Source of the DNA: BP-133 sp040756995
GTDB lineage: Bacteria > Actinomycetota > Acidimicrobiia > IMCC26256 > BP-133
Length of the DNA: 64,000 nt
NCBI GenBank assembly: GCA_040756995.1
Contig: JBFLYK010000008.1
Span: 1 to 64,000, forward strand
Reading direction: 5' to 3'
Shown: positions 27,113 to 35,974 of the stretch, piece after piece
How the letters are laid out: every line of letters begins with the position of its first letter
How positions within the stretch are numbered: position 1 is the first letter of the stretch
Notes under the pieces: generated by a model
What the model saw: the letters and a program-made list of their open reading frames with translations, nothing else
What the model was told of the DNA's origin: nothing
The model's database searches: none
Made by a program: the position numbers and the translations under genes

Positions 27113-27137
27113 GCCTTCCGCTGTCATGAGCCTTCCG
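27104..27137 (+). repeat. 17-bp perfect tandem duplication at the lanC/lanB junction
   Basis: CTGTCATGAGCCTTCCG occurs at 27104-27120 and again at 27121-27137. Each copy contains ATGAGCCTTCCG, the start of LanB. Translation from the first ATG ends after six codons, so LanB now starts in the second copy at 27126. Confidence 0.95.
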
Positions 27138-30100
27138 CCGCCACCGGACGACCTGGCCCCGTCGGGGTTCTTCGTGGTGCGGACGCCACTGCTGCCCTTC
27201 GACACTCTGACCGGCCTGCCGGGCGACCGTCGCTCGCCCGGAGACCGGGACTGGCTGGCCGCCGTCCTGGCCCGGCCGGAGATCCGGGAGGCGATTCACC
27301 TGGCCTCCCCGAGGGTCGAAGCGGGGATCGACCGGTGGCTGGCCGACCCCGACGCCGACGACTCCCGCCGGCTCGAGCCGGTCCTGGTCTCCTACGTGCT
27401 GCGGGCGGCGTCGCGCCCCACCCCCTTCGGGCTGTTCGCCGGGTGGACCACCGGCACCATTGGCGCTGCCGGGAGCCGCACGGGGCTGCGGCTGGCAGAG
27501 CTCGGCCGCTACCGGCGTCACAGCCGCCTCGACCTCGACTACGTCGCCGAGCTGTCCGACGCCGTCGGGCGGGACCGGCTCCTGCGCCGCAGCCTTCTGC
27601 ACCGGCCCAACAGCAGTCTCCACGAGTCGGCCGGCCGCCTGCACCTGGCGGTCAGCCGCTACCGCGACGGTCGACGGTCGCACCATCTGGTCGCCGTCGA
27701 ACCGACGCCCTATCTGCGGGCGACCCTCGAACGGGCCGCCGGCCGGGCCGCCGGCGCCACCCTCGACGAGCTGGCCGACGCCCTGGTCGGAGGCGACATC
27801 ACCGCCGCCGATGCCCGGGCCTACATCGACGCGCTGGTCGACCAGCAGCTGCTGGTGGCCGAACTCGGCCCGGCCGTGACGGCCTCCGATCCCGGCCTCC
27901 ACCTGGCCGGGCGCCTGGCCACCACGCCGGCCACCGCCCCGCTGGCCCGGCCACTGGAGGAGGCGCATCTGGCGCTGGCGGCCCTGGACGAGCAGGCGCC
28001 GGGGAGCTCCGATGGGCCACCGGCGACGCGCTACGCCGCGCTGTCTGCGGTGCTCGGCGGGCTGCCCGGCGGGGCGCAGCGCCAGGGGTTCGTCCGGGTC
28101 GACCTGGAGAAACCCGCCGAGGAGGCGGTGCTGGGCCCCGAGGTCGTGGCCGCGATCGGCCAGGGGATCGACCTGCTGCACCGCCTGTCCCCTCGAGGCG
28201 ACGACCCCGGCCTCACCCGCTTCCGGGAGGAGTTCGAAGCCCGCTACGGCAGCCGGGCCGTCCCCCTGGCCGAGGCGCTCGACGACGAGATGGGCATCGG
28301 GTTCGAGCGGGTGGAGTCACCGGCCGCCGAAGCGCCCGACCTCCTGGGCGACATCCCGTTCCGGTCCCCGGACCCCGGGGACCGGGACGGCGACGGGGGC
28401 GAGCGCGGCACCGCCCGCGACGCGGCGCTGCTCCGCCGGCTGGGCGCCGCCCTGTGGGACCGGGCGGCGGAGATCGAGCTCACCCCGGCCGACATCACCG
28501 AACTGGAGGGGGTGAACGGCGACCCGCCCCGGCCGCTGCCCGGCGCTCTGGCGGCGGTGGCCCGACTGGCCGCCCGCTCCGCGGCCGACCTCGCCGCCGG
28601 ACGGTTCCGGGTCCACCTGGCCTTCGCCGGCGGCCCGTCCGGCGCCGAGCTGCTCGGGCGGCTCTGCGCCTCCGACAAGGTCCTGCGGGCCGGGGTGGAG
28701 GCCCACCTCCGGGCCGAGGAGGCGCAGCGCCCCAACGCCGTCTTCGCCGAGATCGTCCATCTTCCCGAAGGACGGGCGGGCAACGTCCTCGTCCGGCCGG
28801 TGCTCCGGCGCTACGAGATCCCCTACCTGGGGCAGTCCGGGGCGCCGCCCGATGCACAGATCCCGGTCAGCGACCTGCTGGTGTCGGTGCGCGACGAGCG
28901 GATCGTCCTCGAGAGCGCCGCCCTCGGCGTCGAGGTCCTTCCCCGGCTCACGTGCGCCCACCTCCACACGCGGCCCGGGCTTCCCGTCTACCGGTTCCTG
29001 GCCCGGCTCCAGTACCAGGACGTCGCCGCCGAGCTGGGATGGGACTGGGGCGGCCTGGCCGGCGCGCCGTTCCTGCCCCGGGTCGTGGCCGGCCGCGTCG
29101 TCCTGGCCCTGGCCCGCTGGCGGCTGACCGGCCCCGACCTCGCCTGGCTGCGGGCGGCGGCACCGGAACGGGCCGAGCCGCTGGCCGCCTGGCGGGCGAA
29201 GTGGCGCGTGCCCCGGTTCGTCGCCCTCGTCGACGGCGAGGACGAGCTGGCCATCGACCTCGACTCCGACCTGGCGGTCGACGCGCTGGCCCACCAGCTG
29301 CGCCACCGGTCCACGGCGACGCTGGTCGAGCTGTTCCCCGCTCCCGAGGACCTGTGCGTCACCGGCCCCGAGGGTTCCTTCCTCCACGACCTGGTCGTCC
29401 CGTTCCTGTCCCGGCCGGCCGCCACCGCCCAGCCGGGCGACCACCCGCCGCTCAGCGCCGGAGCCGCACCGCCGGCCCGCCCGGCCCGGCGCCGGTTCCC
29501 GCCCGGGTCGGAATGGCTGTACGCCAAGCTCTACACCGGGCCGGCGACGGCCGACCGGGTGCTGCTCGGCACCGTCGCGCCGCTGGCCGCCGAGGCCCGG
29601 GCGTCGGGGGCGGCCGACCGCTGGTTCTTCGTCCGCTACGCCGACCCCGAGCCGCACCTGCGGGTGCGCTTCGGCGGCCCGCCCGACCGCCTGCGAACCG
29701 AGATCCAGCCGCGGCTGGAGGAGGCCGCGGCGAGGCTGATCGACGACGGTCTGGTCTGGCGCCTGCAGTTCGACACCTACGACCGGGAGGTCGAGCGCTA
29801 CGGCGGCGCGGCCGCCATCGAGCTGGCCGAGGAGGTCTTCGCCGCCGACACCGAAGCGGTCGTCGACATCCTGGCCGGGCCGGTCGGGCGACCGGTGGCC
29901 GATCTCCGCTGGCGGGCGGCGCTAGCCGGCGTCGCCCGGCTGGTCGCCGACCTGGGCCTGACGGCCGACGAACAGCGCCGGCTGGCCGCCGAGTCCTGCG
30001 CCGGGTACGGCGCCGAGCTGGCGGTCGACGGCCGGTTCCGGCAGGCCGTCTCCCGTCGCTTCCGCCGGGAGCGGGCTCTGCTGGAGGCCCTGATCACCCC

Positions 30101-30395
30101 CGGGCGCAGGCCGGATCCCGCCCTCGGCCCGGAATGGGGCGCCGTCGCCGAGGCCCTCGAGCGGCGTTCGGCCCGCATCGGGCCGGTGGTCGGGGAGCTG
30201 CGCCGTCTGGCGGCCGGCGGCCGGTTGACGGCGACACTCGAAGACCTGGCCGCCGATCTGGCCCACATGCACGTCAACCGGCTGCTGCGGGCCGCTCCCC
30301 GGGCCCAGGAACTCGTGATTTACGAGTTCCTCGACCGCCTGTGGGCGGGGCGGGCCGCCCGCTCTTCCGCCGACGACCCGAACCACCGCCGATGA
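27126..30395 (+). CDS. lanB: lantibiotic dehydratase LanB, full length
   Basis: Dehydrates Ser/Thr of the precursor, in this family by glutamyl-tRNA-dependent glutamylation and then elimination. 1,089 residues, so both domains are present. The N-terminal glutamylation domain occupies roughly 1-780, opening with SGFFVVRTPLLPFDTL and SRPTPFGLFAGWT. The C-terminal SpaB-C elimination domain starts near 793 with GSEWLYAKLYTG. WFFVRYADPEPHLRVRF (Arg near 837) and HMHVNRLL (His1047) correspond in context to elimination-domain residues of NisB (by analogy). The start is the ATG at 27126, 13 nt after lanC. The stop overlaps the start of the next gene (ATGA). Substrate is presumably the upstream 46-residue precursor. 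Confidence 0.93.
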   Translation: MSLPPPPDDLAPSGFFVVRTPLLPFDTLTGLPGDRRSPGDRDWLAAVLARPEIREAIHLASPRVEAGIDRWLADPDADDSRRLEPVLVSYVLRAASRPTPFGLFAGWTTGTIGAAGSRTGLRLAELGRYRRHSRLDLDYVAELSDAVGRDRLLRRSLLHRPNSSLHESAGRLHLAVSRYRDGRRSHHLVAVEPTPYLRATLERAAGRAAGATLDELADALVGGDITAADARAYIDALVDQQLLVAELGPAVTASDPGLHLAGRLATTPATAPLARPLEEAHLALAALDEQAPGSSDGPPATRYAALSAVLGGLPGGAQRQGFVRVDLEKPAEEAVLGPEVVAAIGQGIDLLHRLSPRGDDPGLTRFREEFEARYGSRAVPLAEALDDEMGIGFERVESPAAEAPDLLGDIPFRSPDPGDRDGDGGERGTARDAALLRRLGAALWDRAAEIELTPADITELEGVNGDPPRPLPGALAAVARLAARSAADLAAGRFRVHLAFAGGPSGAELLGRLCASDKVLRAGVEAHLRAEEAQRPNAVFAEIVHLPEGRAGNVLVRPVLRRYEIPYLGQSGAPPDAQIPVSDLLVSVRDERIVLESAALGVEVLPRLTCAHLHTRPGLPVYRFLARLQYQDVAAELGWDWGGLAGAPFLPRVVAGRVVLALARWRLTGPDLAWLRAAAPERAEPLAAWRAKWRVPRFVALVDGEDELAIDLDSDLAVDALAHQLRHRSTATLVELFPAPEDLCVTGPEGSFLHDLVVPFLSRPAATAQPGDHPPLSAGAAPPARPARRRFPPGSEWLYAKLYTGPATADRVLLGTVAPLAAEARASGAADRWFFVRYADPEPHLRVRFGGPPDRLRTEIQPRLEEAAARLIDDGLVWRLQFDTYDREVERYGGAAAIELAEEVFAADTEAVVDILAGPVGRPVADLRWRAALAGVARLVADLGLTADEQRRLAAESCAGYGAELAVDGRFRQAVSRRFRRERALLEALITPGRRPDPALGPEWGAVAEALERRSARIGPVVGELRRLAAGGRLTATLEDLAADLAHMHVNRLLRAAPRAQELVIYEFLDRLWAGRAARSSADDPNHRR

Positions 30396-30595
30396 ACGAT
30401 CCCGAAGCGCTGTTCCGTCAGGAAGCCGTCGAGTTCCACCAGCGCCCACCGGGCCCCGGCCCGCTGCCGGCGCTGCACCGCCCCTGGGTCATTCGGCTCT
30501 ACCGGGTGATGCTCGGCCTGCTGGGCGCCGGACTGGTCGCCGGCGCCCGGATCCGGGTCGACGGCCGCACGCTGTTCGAGGTCCTCTTCCGGTGA
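30392..30595 (+). CDS. small one-TM protein resembling the N-terminus of a bacteriocin-export HlyD subunit
   Basis: 67 residues. LFRQEAVEFHQR near the N-terminus followed by one membrane segment (about 38-55, VMLGLLGAGLVAGA) is the layout at the beginning of HlyD-like fusion proteins of NHLM-type bacteriocin exporters. The rest of such a protein (coiled coil, lipoyl and barrel domains) is missing. The gene overlaps lanB by ATGA and the exporter by GTGA, so it is translated within the operon and kept in frame. It may be a truncated adaptor or a genuine mini-subunit suited to a single-membrane cell. Assignment rests on pattern memory, not a search. Confidence 0.65.
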   Translation: MNDPEALFRQEAVEFHQRPPGPGPLPALHRPWVIRLYRVMLGLLGAGLVAGARIRVDGRTLFEVLFR

Positions 30596-32727
30596 GGCGC
30601 CGCCGGGTCCCGCTCGTGCCCCAGATGGAGCTCGGCGACTGCGGCGCCGCCTGTCTGGCCATGGTGCTCGCCTACCACGGCCGGGTCGTCCGGCTGGAGG
30701 AGCTCCGGATGGAGACCGGAACCGATCGCGACGGGGTCGGGGCCGTGGCCATCCTCGAAGCGGCCCGCCGCTACGGCCTGTCGGCCCGGGGGGTGGCCGC
30801 CGACGTCGGCTCGCTCGGTCACCTCCCCCGCGGCTCCATCCTCCACTGGGACTTCGACCACTTCGTCGTGTTCGAAGGGGCCGACCGGCGGGGCGTCGAC
30901 GTCGTCGATCCCGCCGTCGGACGCCGGCGCGTCCCCATGGACACGTTCCGCCATTCGTTCACCGGTGTGGCGCTGGTCTTCGAGCCCACCGAGGACTTCG
31001 CCGCCGGCCGGGGGCATGCGGCCGGCACCTGGCGCTACGTCCGGCCGCTCCTCGGGCAGTCCCGGTCCCTGGGGCGGGTGCTGGTCGCCTCGGTGGTCAT
31101 CCGGGTGCTGGCCGTCGCCTTCCCGATCCTCACCGGTCTCGTCGTCGACGAGATCGCCCCCAGCCGAGACCGGCACCTGCTGACGGTGGTGGCGGTGGCC
31201 ATGCTGGCCGTGGTCCTCTACCAGCTCCTGGCCGCGGTCGTCCGGGCCCAACTCCTGCTCCAGCTGCGGACGCACCTCGACGTCCGGCTGACGACCACGT
31301 TCGTGGAGCACCTCGTCCGGCTGCCCTACTCCTTCTTCCTGCGGCGATCGGCCGGCGATCTGATGATGCGCCTGCAGAGCAACAGCGAGGTGCGGGAGAT
31401 CCTCACCACCGGGGCGCTGGCGGCGGTGCTCGACGGGACACTGGCCACTGGGTATCTGGTGGCGCTGTTCGTGGTCGACGCCACGCTCGGGGCGCTGGTC
31501 CTCGGGCTCGGCGTGCTGCAGGTCGCCGTCCTCGTCGGGTCGTGGCGGCGCCATCAGCGCCTCATGGCCGAGAGCCTGGAGGTGGAGTCCCGGTCACAGA
31601 GCTACACCTACGAGCTGCTGGCCGGGGTCGAGACACTCAAGGCCATGGGCGCCGAGACCCGGGCCGCCGAACGCTGGCAGGGCTTCTTCGCCGAGGAGAT
31701 CAACGCCACCCTGGCCCGGGGCCGGCTCACGGCCTGGATCGAAGCCCTGACCGGGACGCTGGAGATCGGCTCGCCGCTGGTGATCCTGGTCTTCGGCGCC
31801 TTCCGGGTCCTCGACGGCGACCTCTCCCTGGGCGCCATGCTGGCCGCCACCGCCCTGGCCGTCGGCTTCCTCGAACCGCTCGGCGCCCTGGTCGAGGGCG
31901 CCCTCCCGATGGCCGTGACCCGCAGCTACATGGAGCGCCTGAACGACGTCCTCGACACGCCCCAGGAACAGGCGGGCGAGACCGTCGTACCGGCCCCGAG
32001 GCTGGCCGGGCACGTGGTGGCCGAGAACCTGTCGTTCCGGTACAGCCCCCGGACGCCGCCCGTCGTCGTCGACGTCTCGCTGGAGGTCCGGCCCGGACAG
32101 CAGCTCGGCATCGCCGGCCGGTCGGGCGCCGGTAAGTCGACGCTCGCCCACCTGCTGCTCGGCCTCTATCCGCCGACATCGGGCCGGATTCTCTTCGACG
32201 GGTTGGACCTGACCACGCTCGAGGTCCGCAGCGTCCGCCGCCAGCTCGGCATCGTCACGCAACGCCCCTACCTGTTCGGCGCCAGCATCGCCGAGAACAT
32301 CGCCTTCAACGCCCCCGGCGCCGGACTCGACGAGATCATGGACGCCGCCCGCCTGGCCTGCGTCCACGACGACATCATGGCCCTGCCGCTGGGCTACGAG
32401 ACCCTGTTGGGCGACGGCGGATCTTCCCTCTCCGGCGGCCAGCAGCAGCGCATCGCGCTGGCCCGGGCGCTCGTCCACCGGCCGGCGATCCTCCTCCTCG
32501 ACGAGGCGACGAGCGACCTCGACAGCCTGACGGAGCGCCGGATCTTCGAGCAGCTGGCCGGGCTGCGCTGTACCACGATCGTGATCGCCCACCGGCTGAG
32601 CACGATCCGCCACGCCGACACGATCCTCGTCATGGAGGCCGGGCGCGTCACCGAACGCGGCACCCACGACGACCTCGTCGCCCTCGGCGGCGCCTACTCG
32701 GATCTCGTCGCCGCCCAGGAGGCCTGA
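30592..32727 (+). CDS. lanT: C39 peptidase-containing ABC exporter (LanT/NHLM type)
   Basis: Cuts the leader at a double-Gly-type site and exports the modified peptide. 711 residues in three parts. The C39 peptidase (about 1-140) has QMELGDCGAAC with catalytic Cys17, His90 in HWDFDHFVVFEG and Asp106 in VVDP. The six-helix exporter domain spans about 150-440. The ATPase has Walker A GRSGAGKST near 509, signature LSGGQQQR at 613 and Walker B ILLLDEAT near 633. The start is GTG 30592, overlapping the preceding stop. The peptidase half matches the QGA junction of the precursor, although GG is more usual than GA. It is the only leader protease in sight, since no LanP subtilase is present. Confidence 0.93.
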   Translation: MRRRRVPLVPQMELGDCGAACLAMVLAYHGRVVRLEELRMETGTDRDGVGAVAILEAARRYGLSARGVAADVGSLGHLPRGSILHWDFDHFVVFEGADRRGVDVVDPAVGRRRVPMDTFRHSFTGVALVFEPTEDFAAGRGHAAGTWRYVRPLLGQSRSLGRVLVASVVIRVLAVAFPILTGLVVDEIAPSRDRHLLTVVAVAMLAVVLYQLLAAVVRAQLLLQLRTHLDVRLTTTFVEHLVRLPYSFFLRRSAGDLMMRLQSNSEVREILTTGALAAVLDGTLATGYLVALFVVDATLGALVLGLGVLQVAVLVGSWRRHQRLMAESLEVESRSQSYTYELLAGVETLKAMGAETRAAERWQGFFAEEINATLARGRLTAWIEALTGTLEIGSPLVILVFGAFRVLDGDLSLGAMLAATALAVGFLEPLGALVEGALPMAVTRSYMERLNDVLDTPQEQAGETVVPAPRLAGHVVAENLSFRYSPRTPPVVVDVSLEVRPGQQLGIAGRSGAGKSTLAHLLLGLYPPTSGRILFDGLDLTTLEVRSVRRQLGIVTQRPYLFGASIAENIAFNAPGAGLDEIMDAARLACVHDDIMALPLGYETLLGDGGSSLSGGQQQRIALARALVHRPAILLLDEATSDLDSLTERRIFEQLAGLRCTTIVIAHRLSTIRHADTILVMEAGRVTERGTHDDLVALGGAYSDLVAAQEA

Positions 32728-32957
32728 ACCGGCGGTCAATTGCCGGATTTGCCTTCCAGGAGCTGGCAGAAATCCCCCAAATCCCGCTCAAACGGCCTTC
32801 AAGAAAGGTTCAACGCGAAAGGGATCGAAGGGTCCGGCGGAGTAGTCCCCCCACGACAGCTTCCCGGCCCCCCGGCCGGGCTCGGCGACCCCCCTTGCCG
32901 AGCAACGGTGCAACTCGGCGCGCCCTCTCGCCGACTCAAATTCCCCAGGAGGAGCAG
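32728..32957 (+). other. 230-nt non-coding stretch between exporter and NHL gene
   Basis: Holds a small hairpin at 32730-32747 (CCGGC/GCCGG, followed by ATTT), a possible weak terminator of the lanthipeptide operon. A strong one at 32863-32880 (CCCGGCC/GGCCGGG) and GCCGAG/CTCGGC around 32900 follow. Base composition at 32755-32830 is AT-richer than anywhere nearby, so a promoter for the next gene is likely there. No riboswitch class could be recognised. Confidence 0.5.
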
Positions 32958-35129
32958 ATGTTCCGACAGTTGGACACGCGGCGGCGGGCCCCAGCCCGTC
33001 GGGGCCTCGCTCCCGTGCTGGCCGGCCTGCTGGTCGCCGGCACGGGTGTCGGCGTCCTCACGGCGGCCCGGGCGGCCGTACCGACCGGGCCGGCCGGCCA
33101 CATCCAGACCATCGCCGGAAACATGCAGAACTTCCAGCAGTTCGGCTACACGGGCGATGGGGGGCCGGCCAACCAGGCGCAGCTCTACAACCCCCGGGCC
33201 ATCGGCTTCGGACCGAACGGCGACGTCTACATCGCCGACGCTCTCAACCAGCGGATCCGCAAGATCGATGCCAACGGCGTCATCTCGACGTTCGCCGGCA
33301 GCGGCCCGCCCGACTCCGGCGGCCAACTGCAGAACGGCGCCACCCCGACCGGCGCCAACGGCGACGGGGGGCCGGCCACGTCGGCCGTGTTCAACCAGCC
33401 CCACGGCGTCGGCGTCGACTCCAAGGGCAACGTCTACATCGCCGACAGCGGGAACCACCGGCTCCGCAAGGTCGACGGGTCGGGGACGATCACGACCATC
33501 GCCGGCATCGGCGACCCGAAGGCCCCGCCCTGCCCCGACAAGGGGCAAACCTGTGCCGCGGAGGGTTCGGGGCTCAAGTTCCCCAAGTCGATGTTCATGG
33601 CCCCCGGCGACCAGCTGTACCTGGCCGACAGCGGCAACAACATGATCCGCAAGGTCGACCTCACGGCCAACCCGCCCACGATCACGACCGTGGCCGGCAC
33701 CACCCAGGCCCGCAAGTACGGCGGTGACGGCGGGCGGGCGACCGACGCCCAGCTCAACACGCCGGAGGGCGTGGCCGTCGACTCGAGCGGCAACGTCTAC
33801 ATCGCCGACAAGGACAACAACCTCGTCCGCAAGGTCGACGCCCAGGGCATCATCACGACCATCGCCGGCGACACCGCCGCCGCCCAGGCCGCGGCCGACG
33901 CCATGCAGCCCGTCCCGCCGAGCGACTCGGCCGGTGACGGCGGGCCGGCCAGCGCCGCCCACCTCGACGCGCCCCGCGGCATCGCCGTCGACTCCAAGGG
34001 CAACGTCTACATCGCCCAGGAGGCGAAGGACCCGAACACCGGGGCCCGCATCCGCCGCATCGACCCGTCCGGCACGATCACCTCGATCGCCGGCAACGGG
34101 CGCACCGCCGGCCGCGGCCGGGTGGCCGGCGACCCCGGGCCCGTCCCGGCCGGCGAAGCGGAGTTCAACACCATGCACGACCTGGCCGTCGACGAGGCCG
34201 GGAACCTGTGGATCGCCGACAGCAAGAACAACTTGGTGCGGGTGGTCTTCGACCCGGCCAACGCCCCGGCGCTCGGTGCGCCCGCTCCGCCGCCGGCCGG
34301 GCCGCCGCCCGCCGGCCAGCCGCCCGCCGGCGAGCCGCCGGCCGCCGCCACCAACACCGGTCCCCGCCAGTCCGGCTACTGGATGCTGGGCAGTGACGGT
34401 CGGGTGTTCCCCTTCGGCGACGCCAAGTCGATGGGCGACCCCAGCGCCGCCCTGCCGCCCGGGACGAAGGCGATGCACATCGAGCCGACGCCGACCGCCA
34501 AGGGCTACTGGATCATCAACGACGACGGTCTGATCTACGCCTACGGTGACGCCCCGGCGCTGGGCAACGTGAACAAGGCCGACCTCCGGCCCAACGAGAA
34601 GGTCATGAGCCTGAACACGACCCCGACCGGCAAGGGCTACTGGGTCTTCACCAACCGGGGCCGGGTCATCACCTTCGGCGACGCCAAGGGCTTCGGTGAC
34701 CTGCTCAACGTGAACCTCAACGGCCCGGTCAAGAGCTCGGTGGCCACCCCCTCCGGCAAGGGCTACTACATGGTGGCCTCCGACGGTGGCGTGTTCGCCT
34801 TCGGCGACGCCGCCTTCCGGGGCTCGATGGGCAACGTGAAGCTCAACCAGCCGGTGGAGGCGCTGGTCCCGACGCGGGACGGGCTGGGCTACTGGCTCGT
34901 CGCCTCCGACGGCGGGATCTTCGCCTTCGGCTCGGCGCCGTTCCGGGGCTCGATGGGCTCCACCAAGCTCAACAAGCCGGTGGTCGGCATGGTCCGCTAC
35001 GGCGCCGGCTACCTGATGGTGGCGGCCGACGGAGGCATCTTCAACTTCTCCGACAAGGCCTTCTCCGGATCGCTGGGTGACGACCCGCCGTCCCGGCCGA
35101 TCGTCTTCGCCGCCACCCTCGACTCCTAG
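32958..35129 (+). CDS. secreted NHL-repeat / GYW-repeat beta-propeller protein
   Basis: 723 residues. ATG 32958 is chosen because AGGAGGAG at 32948-32955 precedes it. An N-terminal signal peptide (RRGLAPVLAGLLVAGTGVGVLTAARA) is followed by about six NHL repeats (roughly 30-430). These recur as GDGGPA-x-x-A-x-L-x-x-P-x-G plus VYIAD-x-x-N-x-x-IRK-x-D, a cell-surface or secreted beta-propeller. A Pro/Ala/Gly linker follows, then six C-terminal repeats of the type GYWLVASDGGIFAFGDA and GS-x-G, probably a second propeller. Such repeats are abundant in Acidimicrobiia. No enzyme motif is seen; a binding or cell-wall role is possible. It lies downstream of the exporter but 230 nt away, so membership of the lanthipeptide operon is doubtful. 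Confidence 0.85.
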   Translation: MFRQLDTRRRAPARRGLAPVLAGLLVAGTGVGVLTAARAAVPTGPAGHIQTIAGNMQNFQQFGYTGDGGPANQAQLYNPRAIGFGPNGDVYIADALNQRIRKIDANGVISTFAGSGPPDSGGQLQNGATPTGANGDGGPATSAVFNQPHGVGVDSKGNVYIADSGNHRLRKVDGSGTITTIAGIGDPKAPPCPDKGQTCAAEGSGLKFPKSMFMAPGDQLYLADSGNNMIRKVDLTANPPTITTVAGTTQARKYGGDGGRATDAQLNTPEGVAVDSSGNVYIADKDNNLVRKVDAQGIITTIAGDTAAAQAAADAMQPVPPSDSAGDGGPASAAHLDAPRGIAVDSKGNVYIAQEAKDPNTGARIRRIDPSGTITSIAGNGRTAGRGRVAGDPGPVPAGEAEFNTMHDLAVDEAGNLWIADSKNNLVRVVFDPANAPALGAPAPPPAGPPPAGQPPAGEPPAAATNTGPRQSGYWMLGSDGRVFPFGDAKSMGDPSAALPPGTKAMHIEPTPTAKGYWIINDDGLIYAYGDAPALGNVNKADLRPNEKVMSLNTTPTGKGYWVFTNRGRVITFGDAKGFGDLLNVNLNGPVKSSVATPSGKGYYMVASDGGVFAFGDAAFRGSMGNVKLNQPVEALVPTRDGLGYWLVASDGGIFAFGSAPFRGSMGSTKLNKPVVGMVRYGAGYLMVAADGGIFNFSDKAFSGSLGDDPPSRPIVFAATLDS

Positions 35130-35145
35130 TTCCTCCACCAACCGG

Positions 35146-35188
35146 CGGGGGCGCCGTGGCGGTTGGCACCGCCGCTACGGCGCCCCCG
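35146..35188. terminator. bidirectional terminator between convergent genes
   Basis: Arms CGGGGGCGCCGT (35146-35157) and ACGGCGCCCCCG (35177-35188) form a 12-bp perfect stem enclosing a second stem GGCGGT/ACCGCC. ATCTTTT follows on the plus strand. It lies between the converging NHL and HAD genes. Confidence 0.85.
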
Positions 35189-35202
35189 TCGATCTTTTCG
35201 GA

Positions 35203-35964
35203 TCAGTCGAGACCGAGCGCCGGGAGCAGGTCCCGGTAGGACGAGATCACGATGTCGTCGGGACCCTCGTCGGGGTCCTCGAAGACGGTCGTGATCCGCA
35301 CGGCCCGCATTCCGGCCGCTCGGGCGCCGGCCACATCGGTCCGCTTGCGATCACCGATGTGGACGCAGCGGCCGGGGTCGGGCCGGCCGAGCCCGTCCAG
35401 CGCGTGGGAGAAGATCCTCGGGTGGGGCTTGTACACGCCGACCTCGTCGGAGAACGACCAGTGGTCGAAGTACTTCACCAGCCCGTGGCGCTCGAGGTGG
35501 GCCAGCAGGGCCGCCGACGGCGTGAAGCCGACGTCGCAGATGATGCCCAGGCGGACGCCCCGCTCGGAGAGGGCGGCCAGCGTCTCGGCCACGCCGTCGA
35601 CGAGGTGGAGCTCGGCGCCTTCACCCTGACCGGCGAACGCGGCGCAGAGCTGCGCCCGGAGCCCGGCGACCTGGGGTGTGTCGGCCAACGACGCCTCGAG
35701 GGCGTCGCAGATGGAGCGGGCGGCGTCGACCCCGGTGAACTGCCGGTTCGCCCGCCACGACTCGTTCCAGCCCCGCCAGGCGGCGTCGTACCCCGCGCTC
35801 AGAACGGGGAGGACAACGCCGGCGCTCCCCACGCCGGCGTCGACCAGCACCTGACTCATGGCCTCCAGACGACGGCCCCGGAGGTAGCCGCCTGGTGGCT
35901 CACAGCAAAGGGTGTTCCAGTAATCGAAGGTGACGGCCGCAGGGGCCGTGCCTTCAGCTGACAT
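35203..35964 (-). CDS. HAD-superfamily hydrolase
   Basis: 253 residues. The fold motifs are complete: nucleophile Asp14 in VTFDYWNTL, motif II in GIICDVGF, Lys in YKPHPRIF and the acidic motif IV in HIGDRKRTDVAGARAAGM. The second residue after the nucleophile is Trp instead of Asp, so a standard phosphatase mechanism is less certain; the haloacid-dehalogenase branch also lacks that Asp. The start at 35964 has no clear ribosome site, but the earlier in-frame ATG at 36024 would run through bldC. The stop of bldC is 10 nt upstream, suggesting co-transcription. Substrate unknown. Confidence 0.85.
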   Translation of the reverse strand: MSAEGTAPAAVTFDYWNTLCCEPPGGYLRGRRLEAMSQVLVDAGVGSAGVVLPVLSAGYDAAWRGWNESWRANRQFTGVDAARSICDALEASLADTPQVAGLRAQLCAAFAGQGEGAELHLVDGVAETLAALSERGVRLGIICDVGFTPSAALLAHLERHGLVKYFDHWSFSDEVGVYKPHPRIFSHALDGLGRPDPGRCVHIGDRKRTDVAGARAAGMRAVRITTVFEDPDEGPDDIVISSYRDLLPALGLD

Positions 35965-35974
35965 GGGGAAGAGA

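Noticed and set aside
27109..27129. Short frame starting at the ATG that overlaps the lanC stop
   Set aside because: It ends after six codons and is simply the first copy of the 17-bp duplication.
32728..32957. Riboswitch upstream of the NHL-repeat gene
   Set aside because: GC-rich hairpins are present, but no conserved core of c-di-AMP, c-di-GMP, cobalamin or other known classes could be recognised.
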